Shown: positions 36,789-46,507 of the stretch, piece by piece
Layout of the letters: each line of letters opens with the position of its first letter
How positions within the stretch are numbered: position 1 is the stretch's first letter
Source: Alphaproteobacteria bacterium
GTDB lineage: Bacteria > Pseudomonadota > Alphaproteobacteria > Micropepsales > Micropepsaceae
NCBI GenBank assembly: GCA_028871795.1
Contig: JAGWMG010000001.1
Location: 278,786 to 342,785, forward strand
Reading direction: 5' to 3'
DNA length: 64,000 nucleotides
Program-made: the position numbers and the translations under genes
Notes under the pieces: generated by a model
What the model was told of the DNA's origin: nothing
The model's input: only the letters and a program-made list of their open reading frames with translations
Databases searched by the model: none

Positions 36789-38054
36789 ATGCTTACACAG
36801 GGACATTCTGCAAGATTTGCCGGTATCCAGCGCGATTTCACCTCCCAGGACGTCGCAAAGCTGCGGGGTTCGGCGCGGATCTCTCACACACTCGCTGAAA
36901 AGGGCGCGGCCCGGCTGTGGGCTGCCCTGCACGGAAAGCCGTTCGTCCGGGCGCTCGGAGCCTTCACCGGCAACCAGGCGCTGCAGATGGTCAAGGCCGG
37001 CCTCGACGCCATCTATCTCTCGGGCTGGCAGGTTGCCGCCGACGCCAACAACGCCGGCGAGATGTATCCCGACCAGAGCCTCTACCCGAGTTCGAGCGTG
37101 CCGGAAGTGGTGCGCCGCATCAACCGCACGCTCCAGCGCGCCGACCAGATCGACCACTTGGAGGGACGCGAGGGAACCGACTGGTTCGTGCCGATTGTTG
37201 CCGATGCCGAAGCCGGTTTTGGCGGGCCGCTCAACGCATTCGAACTGATGAAAGCGATGATCGAAGCCGGAGCGGCGGCGGTGCACTACGAAGATCAACT
37301 CGCCTCCGAAAAGAAGTGCGGCCATCTTGGCGGCAAGGTCCTGGTCCCGACCCAGGCCTTCATCCGCACCCTCAATGCGGCGCGGCTTGCGGCAGACGTC
37401 CTCGGCGTGGAGACGCTGCTGATCGCCCGCACCGATGCCCATTCCGCGCAGCTGATCACCGCCGACATCGATCCGCGCGACCATGCGTTTCTCACCGGAG
37501 AGCGCACGCCGGAAGGATTCTACCGCCTGCGCGCCGATGCCGGTGTGAGGCATGCCATTGCCCGCGGCCTCGCCTATGCGCCTTATGCCGATCTGCTGTG
37601 GTGGGAAACGTCGAAGCCGGACCTGGGCGAGGCGCGCGAATTCGCGGCGGAGATACACCGCCAGTTCCCCGGCAAGCTGCTGGCGTACAACTGCTCGCCC
37701 TCTTTCAATTGGCGGGCGAAGCTGGACGAGAGAACCATCGCGACCTTCCAGGACCAATTGGGCGAGATGGGTTACAAGTTCCAGTTCGTCACGCTTGCCG
37801 GCTTCCACAGCCTCAACTACGCTACGTTCCAGCTGGCCAGCAACTATCGCAGCCGCGGTATGGCGGCGTATTCCGAACTGCAGCAGGCGGAATTCGCCGC
37901 CGAAAGCCGGGGATACACCGCAACGCGCCACCAGCGCGAAGTGGGCACGGGCTATTTCGACGCCGTGACGTTGGCGATCTCCGGCGGCAACTCGAGTACG
38001 ATGGCAATGGCCGACTCGACGGAAGCCGCCCAGTTCATCAAAGCGGCCGAATAA
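36789..38054 (+). CDS. aceA: Isocitrate lyase
   Basis: This enzyme cleaves isocitrate to glyoxylate and succinate, the first step of the glyoxylate shunt for growth on acetate or fatty acids. The 421-aa protein carries the catalytic loop KKCGHLGGK (K175 to K183, C177 nucleophile), [24 protein letters not shown] and [14 protein letters not shown] 36789 follows a GGGAG ribosome site. Malate synthase G follows 42 bp downstream, so both shunt enzymes form one operon, with a ScfR/RamB-like regulator divergent. Confidence 0.98.
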   Translation: MLTQGHSARFAGIQRDFTSQDVAKLRGSARISHTLAEKGAARLWAALHGKPFVRALGAFTGNQALQMVKAGLDAIYLSGWQVAADANNAGEMYPDQSLYPSSSVPEVVRRINRTLQRADQIDHLEGREGTDWFVPIVADAEAGFGGPLNAFELMKAMIEAGAAAVHYEDQLASEKKCGHLGGKVLVPTQAFIRTLNAARLAADVLGVETLLIARTDAHSAQLITADIDPRDHAFLTGERTPEGFYRLRADAGVRHAIARGLAYAPYADLLWWETSKPDLGEAREFAAEIHRQFPGKLLAYNCSPSFNWRAKLDERTIATFQDQLGEMGYKFQFVTLAGFHSLNYATFQLASNYRSRGMAAYSELQQAEFAAESRGYTATRHQREVGTGYFDAVTLAISGGNSSTMAMADSTEAAQFIKAAE

Positions 38055-38096
38055 AGTCATGGCGCCGCGGGCCGGCGTCGCGTGAAAGGACGGAAG

Positions 38097-40283
38097 ATGG
38101 GCGACGAGCGCGTCCGACGGGGCCCGCTTCGCGTGGCGAAGGTCTTGCACGACTTCATCAATGACGAAGTGCTGCCGGGCACGGACCTGCCGGAAGAGGG
38201 CTTTTGGTCCGCCTTTGACGCCATGCTGCACGATCTGGCGCCGCAGAATCGCGCCCTGCTCGCCCGCCGGGACGATCTGCAGCATCGCATCGACGATTGG
38301 CATCGCGCGCATCGTTCCTTCGATGCCGTCGCTTATAAGGTCTTTCTCCGCGAGATCGGTTATCTGGAAGCGGAAGGCGAGGACTTCTCCATCGCCACCG
38401 AACGGCTCGATCCGGAAATCTCCACCATAGCGGGTCCGCAATTGGTGGTCCCGGTGACGAATGCCCGCTTTGCGCTGAACGCCGCCAACGCACGCTGGGG
38501 CAGCCTCTACGACGCGCTCTACGGCACCGACGCGCTTTCCGGCCCGCTTCCGCGCGTCGGCTACGACGCCGAACGCGGCGCCAGGGTCATCGCCTTTGCT
38601 CGCGACTTCCTCGATCAAGTTGCGCCGCTGGCCGACGGCTCCCATAAGGAAGTCGGCACCTATCGCGCGGAAGATGGTCGGCTCGCGGTCACGCTGACAA
38701 ACAACCGCTTGTGCGGCCTCGCCGACCCGCAAAAATTCGTCGGCTATCGCGGCGGCGCCGCATCGCCGTCCGCGATCTTGCTGGCCAATAACGGCCTGCA
38801 TGTCGAAATCGGCATCGACCGCGGGCATCCCATCGGGCGAACCGACGCCGCGGGAGTGTTCGACGTCATTCTCGAAGCGGCGGTCACCACGATCATGGAC
38901 TGCGAGGACTCGGTCGCGACGGTCGACGCCGAGGATAAGACAGCCGCATACCGCAACTGGCTGGGTCTGACCAAGGGCACGCTGACCGCCAGCTTCGAAA
39001 AGGGCGGCGGCCTGGTCGCTCGCCGCCTCAACGCGGATCGTACTTACACTGCGCCGGACGGCAGGCCATTTTCGCTCACGGGGCGGTCGCTGATGCTGGT
39101 CCGCAATGTCGGCCATCTGACGATGAGTGAGGCAGTGCTGCTCGAAAACGGCGAAGCGGCGCCGGAAGGCATCTTGGATGCGATGATCACCTGCGCCATC
39201 GCGCTGCACGATTTCCGCCCAAGGGAAAATGGCGGGAACTTGCGGCGCAATTCGCCCGCCGGATCGATCTACATCGTCAAACCGAAGATGCACGGTTCGG
39301 ACGAGGTGGCGTTCACCGACCGTTTGTTCGCCCGCGTGGAGGACGCCCTGCGCCTGCCGCGGCACACGATCAAGGTCGGCATCATGGACGAGGAGCGGCG
39401 CACCTCGGCCAACCTCAAGGAATGCATCCGTGCGGTGCGCCATCGCATCGCCTTCATCAACACCGGTTTCCTGGACCGCACGGGCGACGAAATCCACACC
39501 TCGATGGCGGCCGGCGCGATGATCCGCAAGAACGACATGAAATCGTCCGCCTGGATCAGGGCCTACGAAGACCGCAATGTCGATGTCGGCTTGGCGTGCG
39601 GCCTGAAAGGGCGGGCGCAGATCGGCAAGGGAATGTGGGCGATGCCCGATCGCATGGCCGACATGCTGTCGGCCAAGATCGCCCATCCTCTCGCCGGTGC
39701 GAACACGGCGTGGGTGCCGTCGCCCACCGCTGCGACTCTGCACGCCCTGCATTACCACAAGGTCGATGTCGCGGCGCGGCAGGAGACACTGAAGAATCGC
39801 CCATGCGTACCGGTCGGCGATCTTCTGGCCATTCCTTTGGCCTCACGGCCGCAATGGCCGGCGGCCGACATCCAGCAGGAGCTCGACAACAACGTTCAGG
39901 GCATTCTCGGCTATGTCGTGCGCTGGATCGATCAGGGAATCGGCTGTTCGAAAGTTCCGGACATCGACAATGTCGGGCTGATGGAAGACCGTGCCACCTT
40001 GCGTATTTCCAGCCAGCATATCGCCAATTGGCTGCATCACGGCGTTTGCACGGCGGACCAGGTGCTCGCGACGCTCGAACGCATGGCCGCGGTGGTCGAC
40101 CGCCAGAATGCCGGCGATCCGGCCTATCGGCCGATGGCGCCCGACTTGGCGCACAGCATTGCTTTCCAGGCGGCCAGGGCGCTGATTTTCGAAGGCCGGG
40201 ATCAGCCGAACGGATATACGGAACCCATATTGTATCGCTATCGTGCGATGGCAAAACTGCGCCGCGCTGCGCCGAACTGTTAG
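38097..40283 (+). CDS. glcB: Malate synthase G
   Basis: This enzyme condenses glyoxylate with acetyl-CoA to malate, the second step of the glyoxylate shunt. At 728 aa it is the long monomeric G form. Visible motifs are [17 protein letters not shown] (metal-binding Glu/Asp region), [84 protein letters not shown], and [15 protein letters not shown] 38097 follows AAAGGACGG; the track GTG at 38082 is less likely. It is co-transcribed with aceA. Confidence 0.97.
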   Translation: MGDERVRRGPLRVAKVLHDFINDEVLPGTDLPEEGFWSAFDAMLHDLAPQNRALLARRDDLQHRIDDWHRAHRSFDAVAYKVFLREIGYLEAEGEDFSIATERLDPEISTIAGPQLVVPVTNARFALNAANARWGSLYDALYGTDALSGPLPRVGYDAERGARVIAFARDFLDQVAPLADGSHKEVGTYRAEDGRLAVTLTNNRLCGLADPQKFVGYRGGAASPSAILLANNGLHVEIGIDRGHPIGRTDAAGVFDVILEAAVTTIMDCEDSVATVDAEDKTAAYRNWLGLTKGTLTASFEKGGGLVARRLNADRTYTAPDGRPFSLTGRSLMLVRNVGHLTMSEAVLLENGEAAPEGILDAMITCAIALHDFRPRENGGNLRRNSPAGSIYIVKPKMHGSDEVAFTDRLFARVEDALRLPRHTIKVGIMDEERRTSANLKECIRAVRHRIAFINTGFLDRTGDEIHTSMAAGAMIRKNDMKSSAWIRAYEDRNVDVGLACGLKGRAQIGKGMWAMPDRMADMLSAKIAHPLAGANTAWVPSPTAATLHALHYHKVDVAARQETLKNRPCVPVGDLLAIPLASRPQWPAADIQQELDNNVQGILGYVVRWIDQGIGCSKVPDIDNVGLMEDRATLRISSQHIANWLHHGVCTADQVLATLERMAAVVDRQNAGDPAYRPMAPDLAHSIAFQAARALIFEGRDQPNGYTEPILYRYRAMAKLRRAAPNC

Positions 40284-40825
40284 ACGACCACCGGTGTAAA
40301 AACGCGGGATGCCGCCTCTGGTTAAGAGGTGCGACAGTCTGCGTCGCGCCATAGTCCTTCGCTGGACCAGCGAAATGGACCAGGACGAGATTTTGTCCGG
40401 TTTTGCTGCTGCACGCCTCTAATTACTTCAAGGCGTTAGCTTGAAACTGGCGGCGGAGGCAGTCTGCCGCGAACGCGTCTTACCCCTCATTCCCTGCTGT
40501 GCGGGAATTTACCAGGGTATTTTGCCAAATTCGGCGAAAAAAGTCATCTGACGGCGTAATTTTAGCCGGACATTCCGGGCACTTACGCACGAATTCCCTA
40601 ATTCAGGAACAGGGAACCTGTTCTTGCTGAGCAGGGAAAGAAAATATGGATCTGCCCCCGCGACGGGAATTGTTCCGCGGCGACGACCCCAAGGCTCCGA
40701 TATTCAATCCCGCAACCGTCGGGCGCCGCTGAACGTGTGATTGACGCCAGCGAAGCCTTAAACATAGAGGAACTCACAAGGCTAGCGCGGCCCAGATTAT
40801 CGGTCGGGTCCGAATGCTGAGACAT
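40284..40825. other. Noncoding junction between chromosomal genes and the accessory region
   Basis: About 540 bp lack a convincing gene. AT content rises and there are several GGGAA/TTCCC-type short repeats, including GAACAGG-GAA-CCTGTTC at 40607-40623. The 75-aa minus ORF here has no features and no good ribosome site. The position, directly before toxin-antitoxin and recombinase genes, suggests the left boundary of an inserted segment, but I find no tRNA or clear direct repeat at this point. Confidence 0.45.
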
Positions 40826-41125
40826 TCAGGCAGCCCGTTCGGCGACAGCTTCCATCACCTCCTTGGGGCGATGTTGGATGGCGAGGAGATAGGCAGCGGC
40901 CGGCGCATCAGGGTACCGCCGGCCCTGCTCCCAGTTCTTGAGCGTTGCGAGCGGAATCCGAAAGGACACCGAAAACCGCTGCTGGGACATGTGGAGCGAC
41001 CGGCGGATGGCCCGAACGTCGGGAACATCCACCACAGTCACCCGCATGCCAGGCACCTTCTTGCCCTTGGTAAGCTCCACAGCCTGGCCCAGGCTGGTAA
41101 CCAAGTCTTCGCCGAACTTGCTCAT
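40826..41125 (-). CDS. HTH antitoxin of a HigBA-type module
   Basis: This 99-aa XRE-type DNA-binding protein has its HTH in the C-terminal half (IRRSLHMSQQRFSVSFRIPLATLKNWEQGRRYPDAPAAAYL), as in HigA-2-like antitoxins. It neutralises the toxin encoded immediately upstream and probably represses the operon. Its start overlaps the toxin stop by 4 bp (ATGA). The toxin-first order matches HigBA modules. Confidence 0.85.
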   Translation of the reverse strand: MSKFGEDLVTSLGQAVELTKGKKVPGMRVTVVDVPDVRAIRRSLHMSQQRFSVSFRIPLATLKNWEQGRRYPDAPAAAYLLAIQHRPKEVMEAVAERAA

Positions 41126-41493
41126 CTACGGCCTCCTTGCGGGCGCCTGTTTCGGGCCGCAGTTTTCAGAACCACAGTTAATTTCCGCACGGCCTTCTTT
41201 TCGTCCGGCGTCATGTCTTCGCGCGCTGCCTTGGCATAAACCATCAGCAGATAGAGCGGGCTTTCGGGGTCGTAGTAGAAGTAAACGACCCGAACCCCAC
41301 CTCTCTTGCCGCTCCCGGCTCTCAGCCAACGGAGCTTTCGGACACCGCCAGTCTCCGGAATGATGTCCCCGGCCTCGGGGTTGCGCGCGATGAAATCCAC
41401 GAAATCGTCGTGTTCGGCTGTGTCCCAAATATCGTTCGCCTGCCGCACAAAGAGCGGGGTTTCGGCGACGGTAATAATTGGCCGACCAGCCAT
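41122..41493 (-). CDS. RelE/HigB-2-like toxin
   Basis: This 123-aa protein resembles type II RelE-superfamily mRNA interferases of the HigB-2 group: TPLFVRQANDIWDTAEHDDFVDFIARNPEAGDIIPETGGVRKLRW, then KRGGVRVVYFYYDPESPLYLLMVYAKAAREDMT. Such toxins cleave mRNA on the ribosome. The basic residues around RKLRWLRAGSGKRGG are where the RNA site would lie. It forms an operon with the downstream HTH antitoxin. Confidence 0.85.
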   Translation of the reverse strand: MAGRPIITVAETPLFVRQANDIWDTAEHDDFVDFIARNPEAGDIIPETGGVRKLRWLRAGSGKRGGVRVVYFYYDPESPLYLLMVYAKAAREDMTPDEKKAVRKLTVVLKTAARNRRPQGGRR

Positions 41494-41610
41494 GAAGCCC
41501 TATATACGCCAATGGCGCCCAATTATCCAGCAAAAAGACGCCAATGGCGCCTACGCGGCCCACCGTGTGGCCGTAGGCGCGCAATTTTTGTGGACATCGT
41601 TCTAAGAATA

Positions 41611-41640
41611 TTGACCACAACGAATATGTTGTGTTCATAT
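41611..41640 (+). promoter_or_regulatory. Promoter with embedded operator for the XRE-ImmA gene; likely leaderless
   Basis: TTGACC (41611-41616) and TCATAT (41635-41640) are spaced by 18 bp. Between them lies CACAAC-GAATAT-GTTGTG (41616-41633), a perfect inverted repeat placed where a bound XRE repressor would block polymerase. The ATG at 41647 is six bases after the -10, so the transcript is probably leaderless; no ribosome site precedes it. Confidence 0.55.
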
Positions 41641-41646
41641 TCCGTC

Positions 41647-42936
41647 ATGCCCATCCTGAATCACCGAGATTATCGATCTGCCAAGACCCTAATGGCGCAA
41701 ATCTCACGAGCCTTAGGCCCGGACGGCGTCATTGAAGACATTGCTTCATGCCTGCCGGCTGATGTCGCCGCCGCAAGACAGCAAACCCTCAAAACCGAGC
41801 TTCAACGTCTGCAGGCCGACATTGCCGCCTACGAAAAACTAAGAGGTCAAGAGAACAACGGCGAAGCTGAGATTGATGTCGACGATCTTGGACTCCTCCC
41901 GATCATTGGGCGAATCACACGCCGGCTGTCGCAACGCGAACTTGCCGAACGGCTCGATATCAAGGAACAGCAAGTTCAACGGTACGAAAGCGAGAGATAC
42001 GCCGGCATTAGCCTTGCGCGATACCAAAAGACACTGGATGCGCTCGGAATAGAACTACAGCCCCGGTTGATTCCATCATGGAACGCAGACGAGCCGGATG
42101 GCCCACCGAACGAACCCCAATTTCAAATTGCGCCAGATATTCTCCGCGAAATCCGCAAGCGCAAATGGGTTGAACTTCCAAACGGCGTCGGGAGCGATGA
42201 CGTTGCACACATCATCGGTAGATACGTCGAGCACGCCTCTCAATTGTCGAAAGGAACGCCGTTCCACCGAAAGTCAACAGCGGCAAACTCGGAATCGGCT
42301 GAAAGCGCACTGAAGGCGTGGCGCGCGCGCGTTTTGCGCACCGGCGCCGAACAGCGCGCAAGAGTGAAAACGAAATTCAATATCGCCGATACGACTTGGC
42401 TTAAGAAAATCGTGACGTTGAGCGTCTATCCGGACGGTCCGATTCGTGCCGCCGAACTACTGCGGGAAAAGGGCATAATACTCGTCATCGAGCCACAGCT
42501 GCCGCACACGCTTCTCGATGGCGCAGCCCTTCTGCTATTGGAGTCGGTTCCCGTCATTGGTCTCACGCTTAGACACGACCGGCTGGACAATTTTTGGTTC
42601 ACATTGTTGCACGAGTTAGGACACATCTTCCTGCATTTCAATCACGGCCTCGATGCCGGTTTTCTCGATGATTTGGACGATGGCAGTAGCGTAAAAGCGG
42701 AATCGGAAGCGGATAGCTTCGCCCAGTCCCACTTACTTCCAGATGAGGTATGGAGTTCGTCGCCAGCGCGATTCTCGAAATCGGCCGAATTACTAAAGAG
42801 CTTCGCCGAATCGCGTAATATTCACCCTGCCATCGTCGCGGGTAGAATCAGAAGAGACAGGAATAATTATCGGATGTTCGATGAGATGGTGGGGCGCGGG
42901 CAAGTTCGTCGCTTGTTTCTCCATCAAACGGCGTGA
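41647..42936 (+). CDS. XRE-ImmA/IrrE regulator-metallopeptidase
   Basis: This 429-aa two-domain protein has a helical lead (about 1-75), an XRE HTH (RRLSQRELAERLDIKEQQVQRYESERYAGIS, about 92-122), then an ImmA/IrrE metallopeptidase with zinc motif FTLLHELGHIFLHFNH (HELGH at 322-326) and ESEADSFAQSHLLP supplying the third ligand. Proteins of this design cleave or sense a partner when phage or stress signals appear. The A+T-richer codon use differs from the chromosomal genes, a sign of transfer. It is followed 12 bp later by a Beta-family protein, so the two probably work as a pair. The 41410 track start lies inside the divergent toxin region. Confidence 0.87.
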   Translation: MPILNHRDYRSAKTLMAQISRALGPDGVIEDIASCLPADVAAARQQTLKTELQRLQADIAAYEKLRGQENNGEAEIDVDDLGLLPIIGRITRRLSQRELAERLDIKEQQVQRYESERYAGISLARYQKTLDALGIELQPRLIPSWNADEPDGPPNEPQFQIAPDILREIRKRKWVELPNGVGSDDVAHIIGRYVEHASQLSKGTPFHRKSTAANSESAESALKAWRARVLRTGAEQRARVKTKFNIADTTWLKKIVTLSVYPDGPIRAAELLREKGIILVIEPQLPHTLLDGAALLLLESVPVIGLTLRHDRLDNFWFTLLHELGHIFLHFNHGLDAGFLDDLDDGSSVKAESEADSFAQSHLLPDEVWSSSPARFSKSAELLKSFAESRNIHPAIVAGRIRRDRNNYRMFDEMVGRGQVRRLFLHQTA

Positions 42937-42948
42937 AGGACGCAGACT

Positions 42949-44097
42949 ATGTACCCTTTAGACGAGAAATTTTATTCCACGGCGCTACGAGCGAAAGCGG
43001 GAGAATTCGTTGCCTGTTTGGATCTCAACAATCCCAGCAAAGAGCGCCTCCTCCCCGATTTCATTCTGCCGCCTCTGGCGGCTCAGGAAAACAACGCGTT
43101 ATCGATTGATGGCGTAATCGAAGTTCAAGTTGGCAAAATCTCCGCTCATTGGGGATCGCGCCCGTGCCTGTTGGACCCGAGATTCCTCAGATTTGACCCT
43201 GACGGCGGAGTCGACGCCAGTCGCATAAGCCAATTGCTGGCGCGAACGCGCCTTTCTAGATGCCGCGTCATTCCCGTCATAGATCTAACCACGGACTTTT
43301 ACCGAGTTTCGGCAGTGAGTGCCCATATCAGGATCGCCAAAAGTGGCGCCGCGCTCCGCGTGACGCTAGGCGACCTAAACAATCTAGAACTGAAGCAGCT
43401 CATCGACACTCAGCTGACAAATCTCGGCGTGTCATCGAACGAATGTTTGATTGTTCTCGATCTCTCCGATGCGGATCTTTCGGAACCCGAGGAGTTTGCA
43501 GAATTCGCCAGTGATTGGCTTTTCAAACTTCGTGAGTTTGGAATGTGGCCCCGGATAATTCTGCAAGCCACAAATTACCCGCGGACCAATCCAGCGCCGG
43601 CCAAAGGTCAGACGAGGGTTTCACGCGCGGAGTGGTTGATATGGCAATGCATTATTCAACTTGATACGAAAATCAGCGATTTCGTTATGTTTGGTGATTT
43701 CGGAGCCGACAATGCGCATATGGATTTTGCGCCTGGTGGTCGCGCCATAACACATCTTCGTTATGCGACCGAGACCGGCTGGCTGGTGGTGAGGGGTGAG
43801 GCCAAGCGTGAAACGATCAGATCGGTGGCTGATCTTATTGTGAAATCTGGTTCTTATAGCGGTGAGCTGTTTTCTGCGGGAGACGAATTTATCGCAAGCC
43901 GCGCGCGCGGACTGGCCGGCGTTGGCAATCCAATGATCTGGCGATCCGTTAATATGAACCATCACATGACGCTTGTGACCGCAAATCTGGGTACGCTTTA
44001 TGGAACGCCTGTCCCACAGGCCGCGCAGCGTCGAAAGCCTGTGCAGGAAGAACTTTTCGTCCATCCTATGGGTCAAACTATTCCGGTTGCAGAATAG
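42949..44097 (+). CDS. Beta-family protein (PF14350-like), partner of the XRE-ImmA gene
   Basis: This is a 382-aa soluble protein of alternating strands and helices (VIPVIDLTTDFYRVSAV, GAALRVTLGDLNN, NECLIVLDLSDADLSEPEEFAEF, WPRIILQATNYP, DFVMFGDFGADNAHMDF). The layout recalls the Beta protein family often found beside ImmA/IrrE or sce7725/7726 genes in mobile regions. No catalytic site is obvious. Spacing of 12 bp from the XRE-ImmA gene indicates co-transcription. A role as toxin or effector controlled by the peptidase is a reasonable guess. Family assignment is moderate. Confidence 0.68.
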   Translation: MYPLDEKFYSTALRAKAGEFVACLDLNNPSKERLLPDFILPPLAAQENNALSIDGVIEVQVGKISAHWGSRPCLLDPRFLRFDPDGGVDASRISQLLARTRLSRCRVIPVIDLTTDFYRVSAVSAHIRIAKSGAALRVTLGDLNNLELKQLIDTQLTNLGVSSNECLIVLDLSDADLSEPEEFAEFASDWLFKLREFGMWPRIILQATNYPRTNPAPAKGQTRVSRAEWLIWQCIIQLDTKISDFVMFGDFGADNAHMDFAPGGRAITHLRYATETGWLVVRGEAKRETIRSVADLIVKSGSYSGELFSAGDEFIASRARGLAGVGNPMIWRSVNMNHHMTLVTANLGTLYGTPVPQAAQRRKPVQEELFVHPMGQTIPVAE

Positions 44098-44136
44098 CTA
44101 TCTTGCCCTGAACGCGCCGCTCGAGAGAGCGTTTTG

Positions 44137-44532
44137 TCAGTGCCCGTATCCGTCGGTGCCGGCTAGGTCATCAAGTAATCCGCATAATTCGTTCAATTTT
44201 CCACGCGCTACCGCGAGCTTTCCTGCGGCAAAGCCGCGCTCGCGTCCGGCAAGAAGCAAGAAGCCGCTGACAACCGCATCCGAATGCCGCGCCAGAATCG
44301 ACAAATGTTCACCGCTAGGCCCTCTTATGCCGGCGAACCAATACTTAACTGTCCGTTCGCTCACCCCCGTCCATTTCATAACTGCCTTGATAGCACTGCT
44401 CGTATTCCCAAGGTCTTTGCGCAAAGCCGTCGCAACCATGCCAGCGTATTGTACACGATCCCGTCCTGCAGCAATCGTGTTCGGAACAATTGTGCCCATC
44501 TTAGGAACAGATGTGCCCTTTTTAGATCGCAT
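44137..44532 (-). CDS. Small HTH-like protein of mobile regions
   Basis: This 131-aa protein has a probable HTH in its centre (AIKAVMKWTGVSERTVKYWFAGIRGPSGEHLSILARHSDAVVSGFL), suggesting DNA binding. Similar proteins are common cargo in alphaproteobacterial integrative elements. The upstream GGGAGAG supports the ATG at 44532; ATG 44439 has no ribosome site. The N-terminal KKGTSVPKMGTIVPNTIAA stretch is repetitive (T-S/I-V-P) and may be unstructured. Function unknown; control of the neighbouring element is the best guess. Confidence 0.62.
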   Translation of the reverse strand: MRSKKGTSVPKMGTIVPNTIAAGRDRVQYAGMVATALRKDLGNTSSAIKAVMKWTGVSERTVKYWFAGIRGPSGEHLSILARHSDAVVSGFLLLAGRERGFAAGKLAVARGKLNELCGLLDDLAGTDGYGH

Positions 44533-44702
44533 ATGCCCGCTCTCCCGCGCCTAGAGTAAAAAAGTCAGCGAAAGCCATCCGGGATAACGGTGGATCTTCG
44601 ATATCCGAAAAAAGGGTTCAGGTGACGTGAACCAAGATCGTAAGGGTCAGTGGTTTGGCGAGTTTGCGCGACAGAGGTGCTGGAAGCGACAAAACTCGCG
44701 CG

Positions 44703-44883
44703 GATGACGACAGTCGTGCCCTACGCGCTGCCGAATACGTTCGCATGTCGACGGAGCATTAGAAGTACTCGACCGAGAACCAAGCTGACGCGATCCGCGA
44801 ATATGCGGCGCGTCGCGGAATCGAGATTGTTCGGACCTATGCCGATGCGGGAAAGAGCGGGCTTTCCTCGGTTGCTATTGCAT
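44703..44883 (+). pseudogene. Serine recombinase N-terminal fragment with in-frame stop
   Basis: Frame 3 reads RAAEYVRMSTEH-stop-KYSTENQADAIREYAARRGIEIVRTYADAGKSGLS, the start of a resolvase/invertase catalytic domain with its serine (MSTEH). A TAG stands where these proteins have Gln, and the frame ends soon after. Only the first 60 or so codons remain. It is a relic of an older recombinase, distinct from the intact one at 49 kb. The 111-aa ORF in the track here is a shadow. Confidence 0.78.
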
Positions 44884-45064
44884 AACAGACGCGCCATGAA
44901 TCACGCGATTATTGAGGGGCTGTTGGGTCTTGGAGCGGTTCCAGCGGTATTGAGCCGCATTTACCCCTCGTTGCAAAGCCTCTGATTTCAATCTATCATT
45001 TGCAACGTCGGGCGCTGGCGGTGCACGACCACTCGCAGCGCTCTCTTGAAGTCCGGGGGGGGCG

Positions 45065-45259
45065 ATGAAGCTCGCTGCGGAAAAGACTGGCCGGCGCGGC
45101 TATGGCATCGAACTCGACCCGTACTATGTCGACACAATCATCAAGCGTCTGTCGGATGTATTTGGCCTCGAAGCGGAACTCGCAGGGCGCAGACTGAGCT
45201 TCGAGGGAGTGGAAAAGAGGCGCGGCCTCGATGCCAGGTTTGCACACGCAATGAACTGA
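45065..45259 (+). pseudogene. DNA adenine methyltransferase C-terminal fragment
   Basis: The 64-aa ORF begins AAEKTGRRGYGIELDPYYVDTIIKRL, the end of a site-specific DNA-methyltransferase (the motif after the FGSGTTL S-adenosylmethionine loop). The upstream part of the gene, including that loop and the DPPY-type site, is absent. The rest is a normal C-terminal tail. It is a remnant, beside the broken recombinase. Confidence 0.68.
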
Positions 45260-45528
45260 TTTTGGGGAAAAGTGCATGGTGAGTCTCGATCACGCCTGCT
45301 TCGGTCCGGCACCGCGTCGCTGCCGTCTAAACTGGGTAGGTGCGGTGCCTGCGCGCCGGCGGCGCCACACATGCATTGTCTGCATGTTGTGCTGAGAACT
45401 AATCCGAGAGCATCGCGCGGCACATCCTGCGGCGCAAGCTACAGGCCTTTGGCCTGATTGTCCTGACTAGAAAGCGGAATCACAGACCCGGTCGAAGAGA
45501 CCGGTGTCGCTACGTTGGAGTTGGAGCA

Positions 45529-45936
45529 ATGACACATGTCCCGCCATCAGAAATGAAGTATGACGTCGGATACGGCAAGCCGCCAAAGGACAGGCAGTTT
45601 AAGCCTGGCCAATCCGGCAATCCGAATGGAACGCGCAAGAAGAAGAGCCCAGCTATGGCATCCATCATGCAAGCTGCGTTCGCCGAGCGGGTCAGGATAC
45701 GCGTGAACGGCAAGTCAAAGACGGTTACACGCAAGGAGTTGATGATCGAGCAGCTGGTCGCGAAGACTCTGAAGAGTGACAGGAGGGCGCTTAAGAGGCT
45801 TCTCAAGTTGCGAGACTATGTCGAGGCCGCCGGTGAGATGGAGCCGGTAGTCATTCGGATGTCGAAGGACCTGGCACGAGCGGTTGCGCTGCCTGACTGG
45901 GAGGCAAGGACGGCGCATTTAATTGCCTCCTCTTAG
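45529..45936 (+). CDS. DUF5681 domain protein
   Basis: This 135-aa protein carries the DUF5681 signature DVGYGKPPKDRQFKPGQSGNPNGTRKKK near its N-terminus and a helical C-terminus. Such proteins are common in alphaproteobacterial prophages and integrative elements, often near methylase or terminase genes; their activity is unknown. The lysine/arginine-rich segment suggests nucleic-acid contact. A second, related gene follows after 22 bp. Confidence 0.82.
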   Translation: MTHVPPSEMKYDVGYGKPPKDRQFKPGQSGNPNGTRKKKSPAMASIMQAAFAERVRIRVNGKSKTVTRKELMIEQLVAKTLKSDRRALKRLLKLRDYVEAAGEMEPVVIRMSKDLARAVALPDWEARTAHLIASS

Positions 45937-45958
45937 CATGTGGTGAAGGAGGCCTGCC

Positions 45959-46336
45959 ATGAGTGATATAGCAAACTATGAGGTCGGTTATCGCCGGCCG
46001 CCCAAGCATACGCAGTTCCAGAAGGGTGAATGCGGGAACCCAAGGCGCAAGCGCAAGGCGAGAAGTCAGACCTTTGCAAGTCTGATCGATGGTGCACTCG
46101 AGCGGCGGATCTGGATAAGCGAGGGTGACCGTCGCAAGCGCGTGACGATTCTGGAAGCCATTACCACGCAGCTCGCTGATGCCGCGGCCAAGGGTGACGG
46201 GGAAGCCGTCGACCTTCTGATGCTGCTGGACAGCCGCGGAAAGAAGCACGGTAGGGGCCAGACTGTCATTGTGGAGATCATTCCGGACGATGGAAAGGTC
46301 ATCCGCTGTGACAGGGACGACGACGGGGATCATTAG
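45959..46336 (+). CDS. DUF5681 domain protein
   Basis: This 125-aa second member of the tandem pair opens NYEVGYRRPPKHTQFQKGECGNPRRKRKARSQ, a DUF5681 start with GECGNP in place of the usual GQSGNP. The middle (RRIWISEGDRRKRVTILEAITTQLADAAAKGD) aligns with its neighbour, and the acidic end DRDDDGDH is unlike it. It has a GAAGGAGG-like ribosome site. Function unknown; tandem duplication followed by divergence is likely. Confidence 0.8.
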   Translation: MSDIANYEVGYRRPPKHTQFQKGECGNPRRKRKARSQTFASLIDGALERRIWISEGDRRKRVTILEAITTQLADAAAKGDGEAVDLLMLLDSRGKKHGRGQTVIVEIIPDDGKVIRCDRDDDGDH

Positions 46337-46507
46337 AATCGCTGGAAATCGTCGCGCGGTCAGTGCCGCGCGGCGATTGCGCACTCGGTGAGTCGGTCAG
46401 CGAAACTTGTGTCATGAGGATTGAGTCAGGGCTCGGGGTTGCGGTGGCCGGGTGCGGCGGCTTCCCCCCATGCATCACACGGCTTGCTGTCCGGCGCCTG
46501 AGCGCTA

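Noticed and set aside
36768-39758. 996-aa minus ORF opposite aceA and glcB
   Set aside because: Shadow of two well-identified enzymes; no protein features.
40598-40825. 75-aa minus ORF before the toxin-antitoxin pair
   Set aside because: No ribosome site, no domain pattern and located in an AT-richer noncoding junction.
45529-46336. Tandem DUF5681 genes considered as a repeat or CRISPR-related array
   Set aside because: They are two divergent protein genes; I saw no regular spacer-repeat pattern anywhere in the window.
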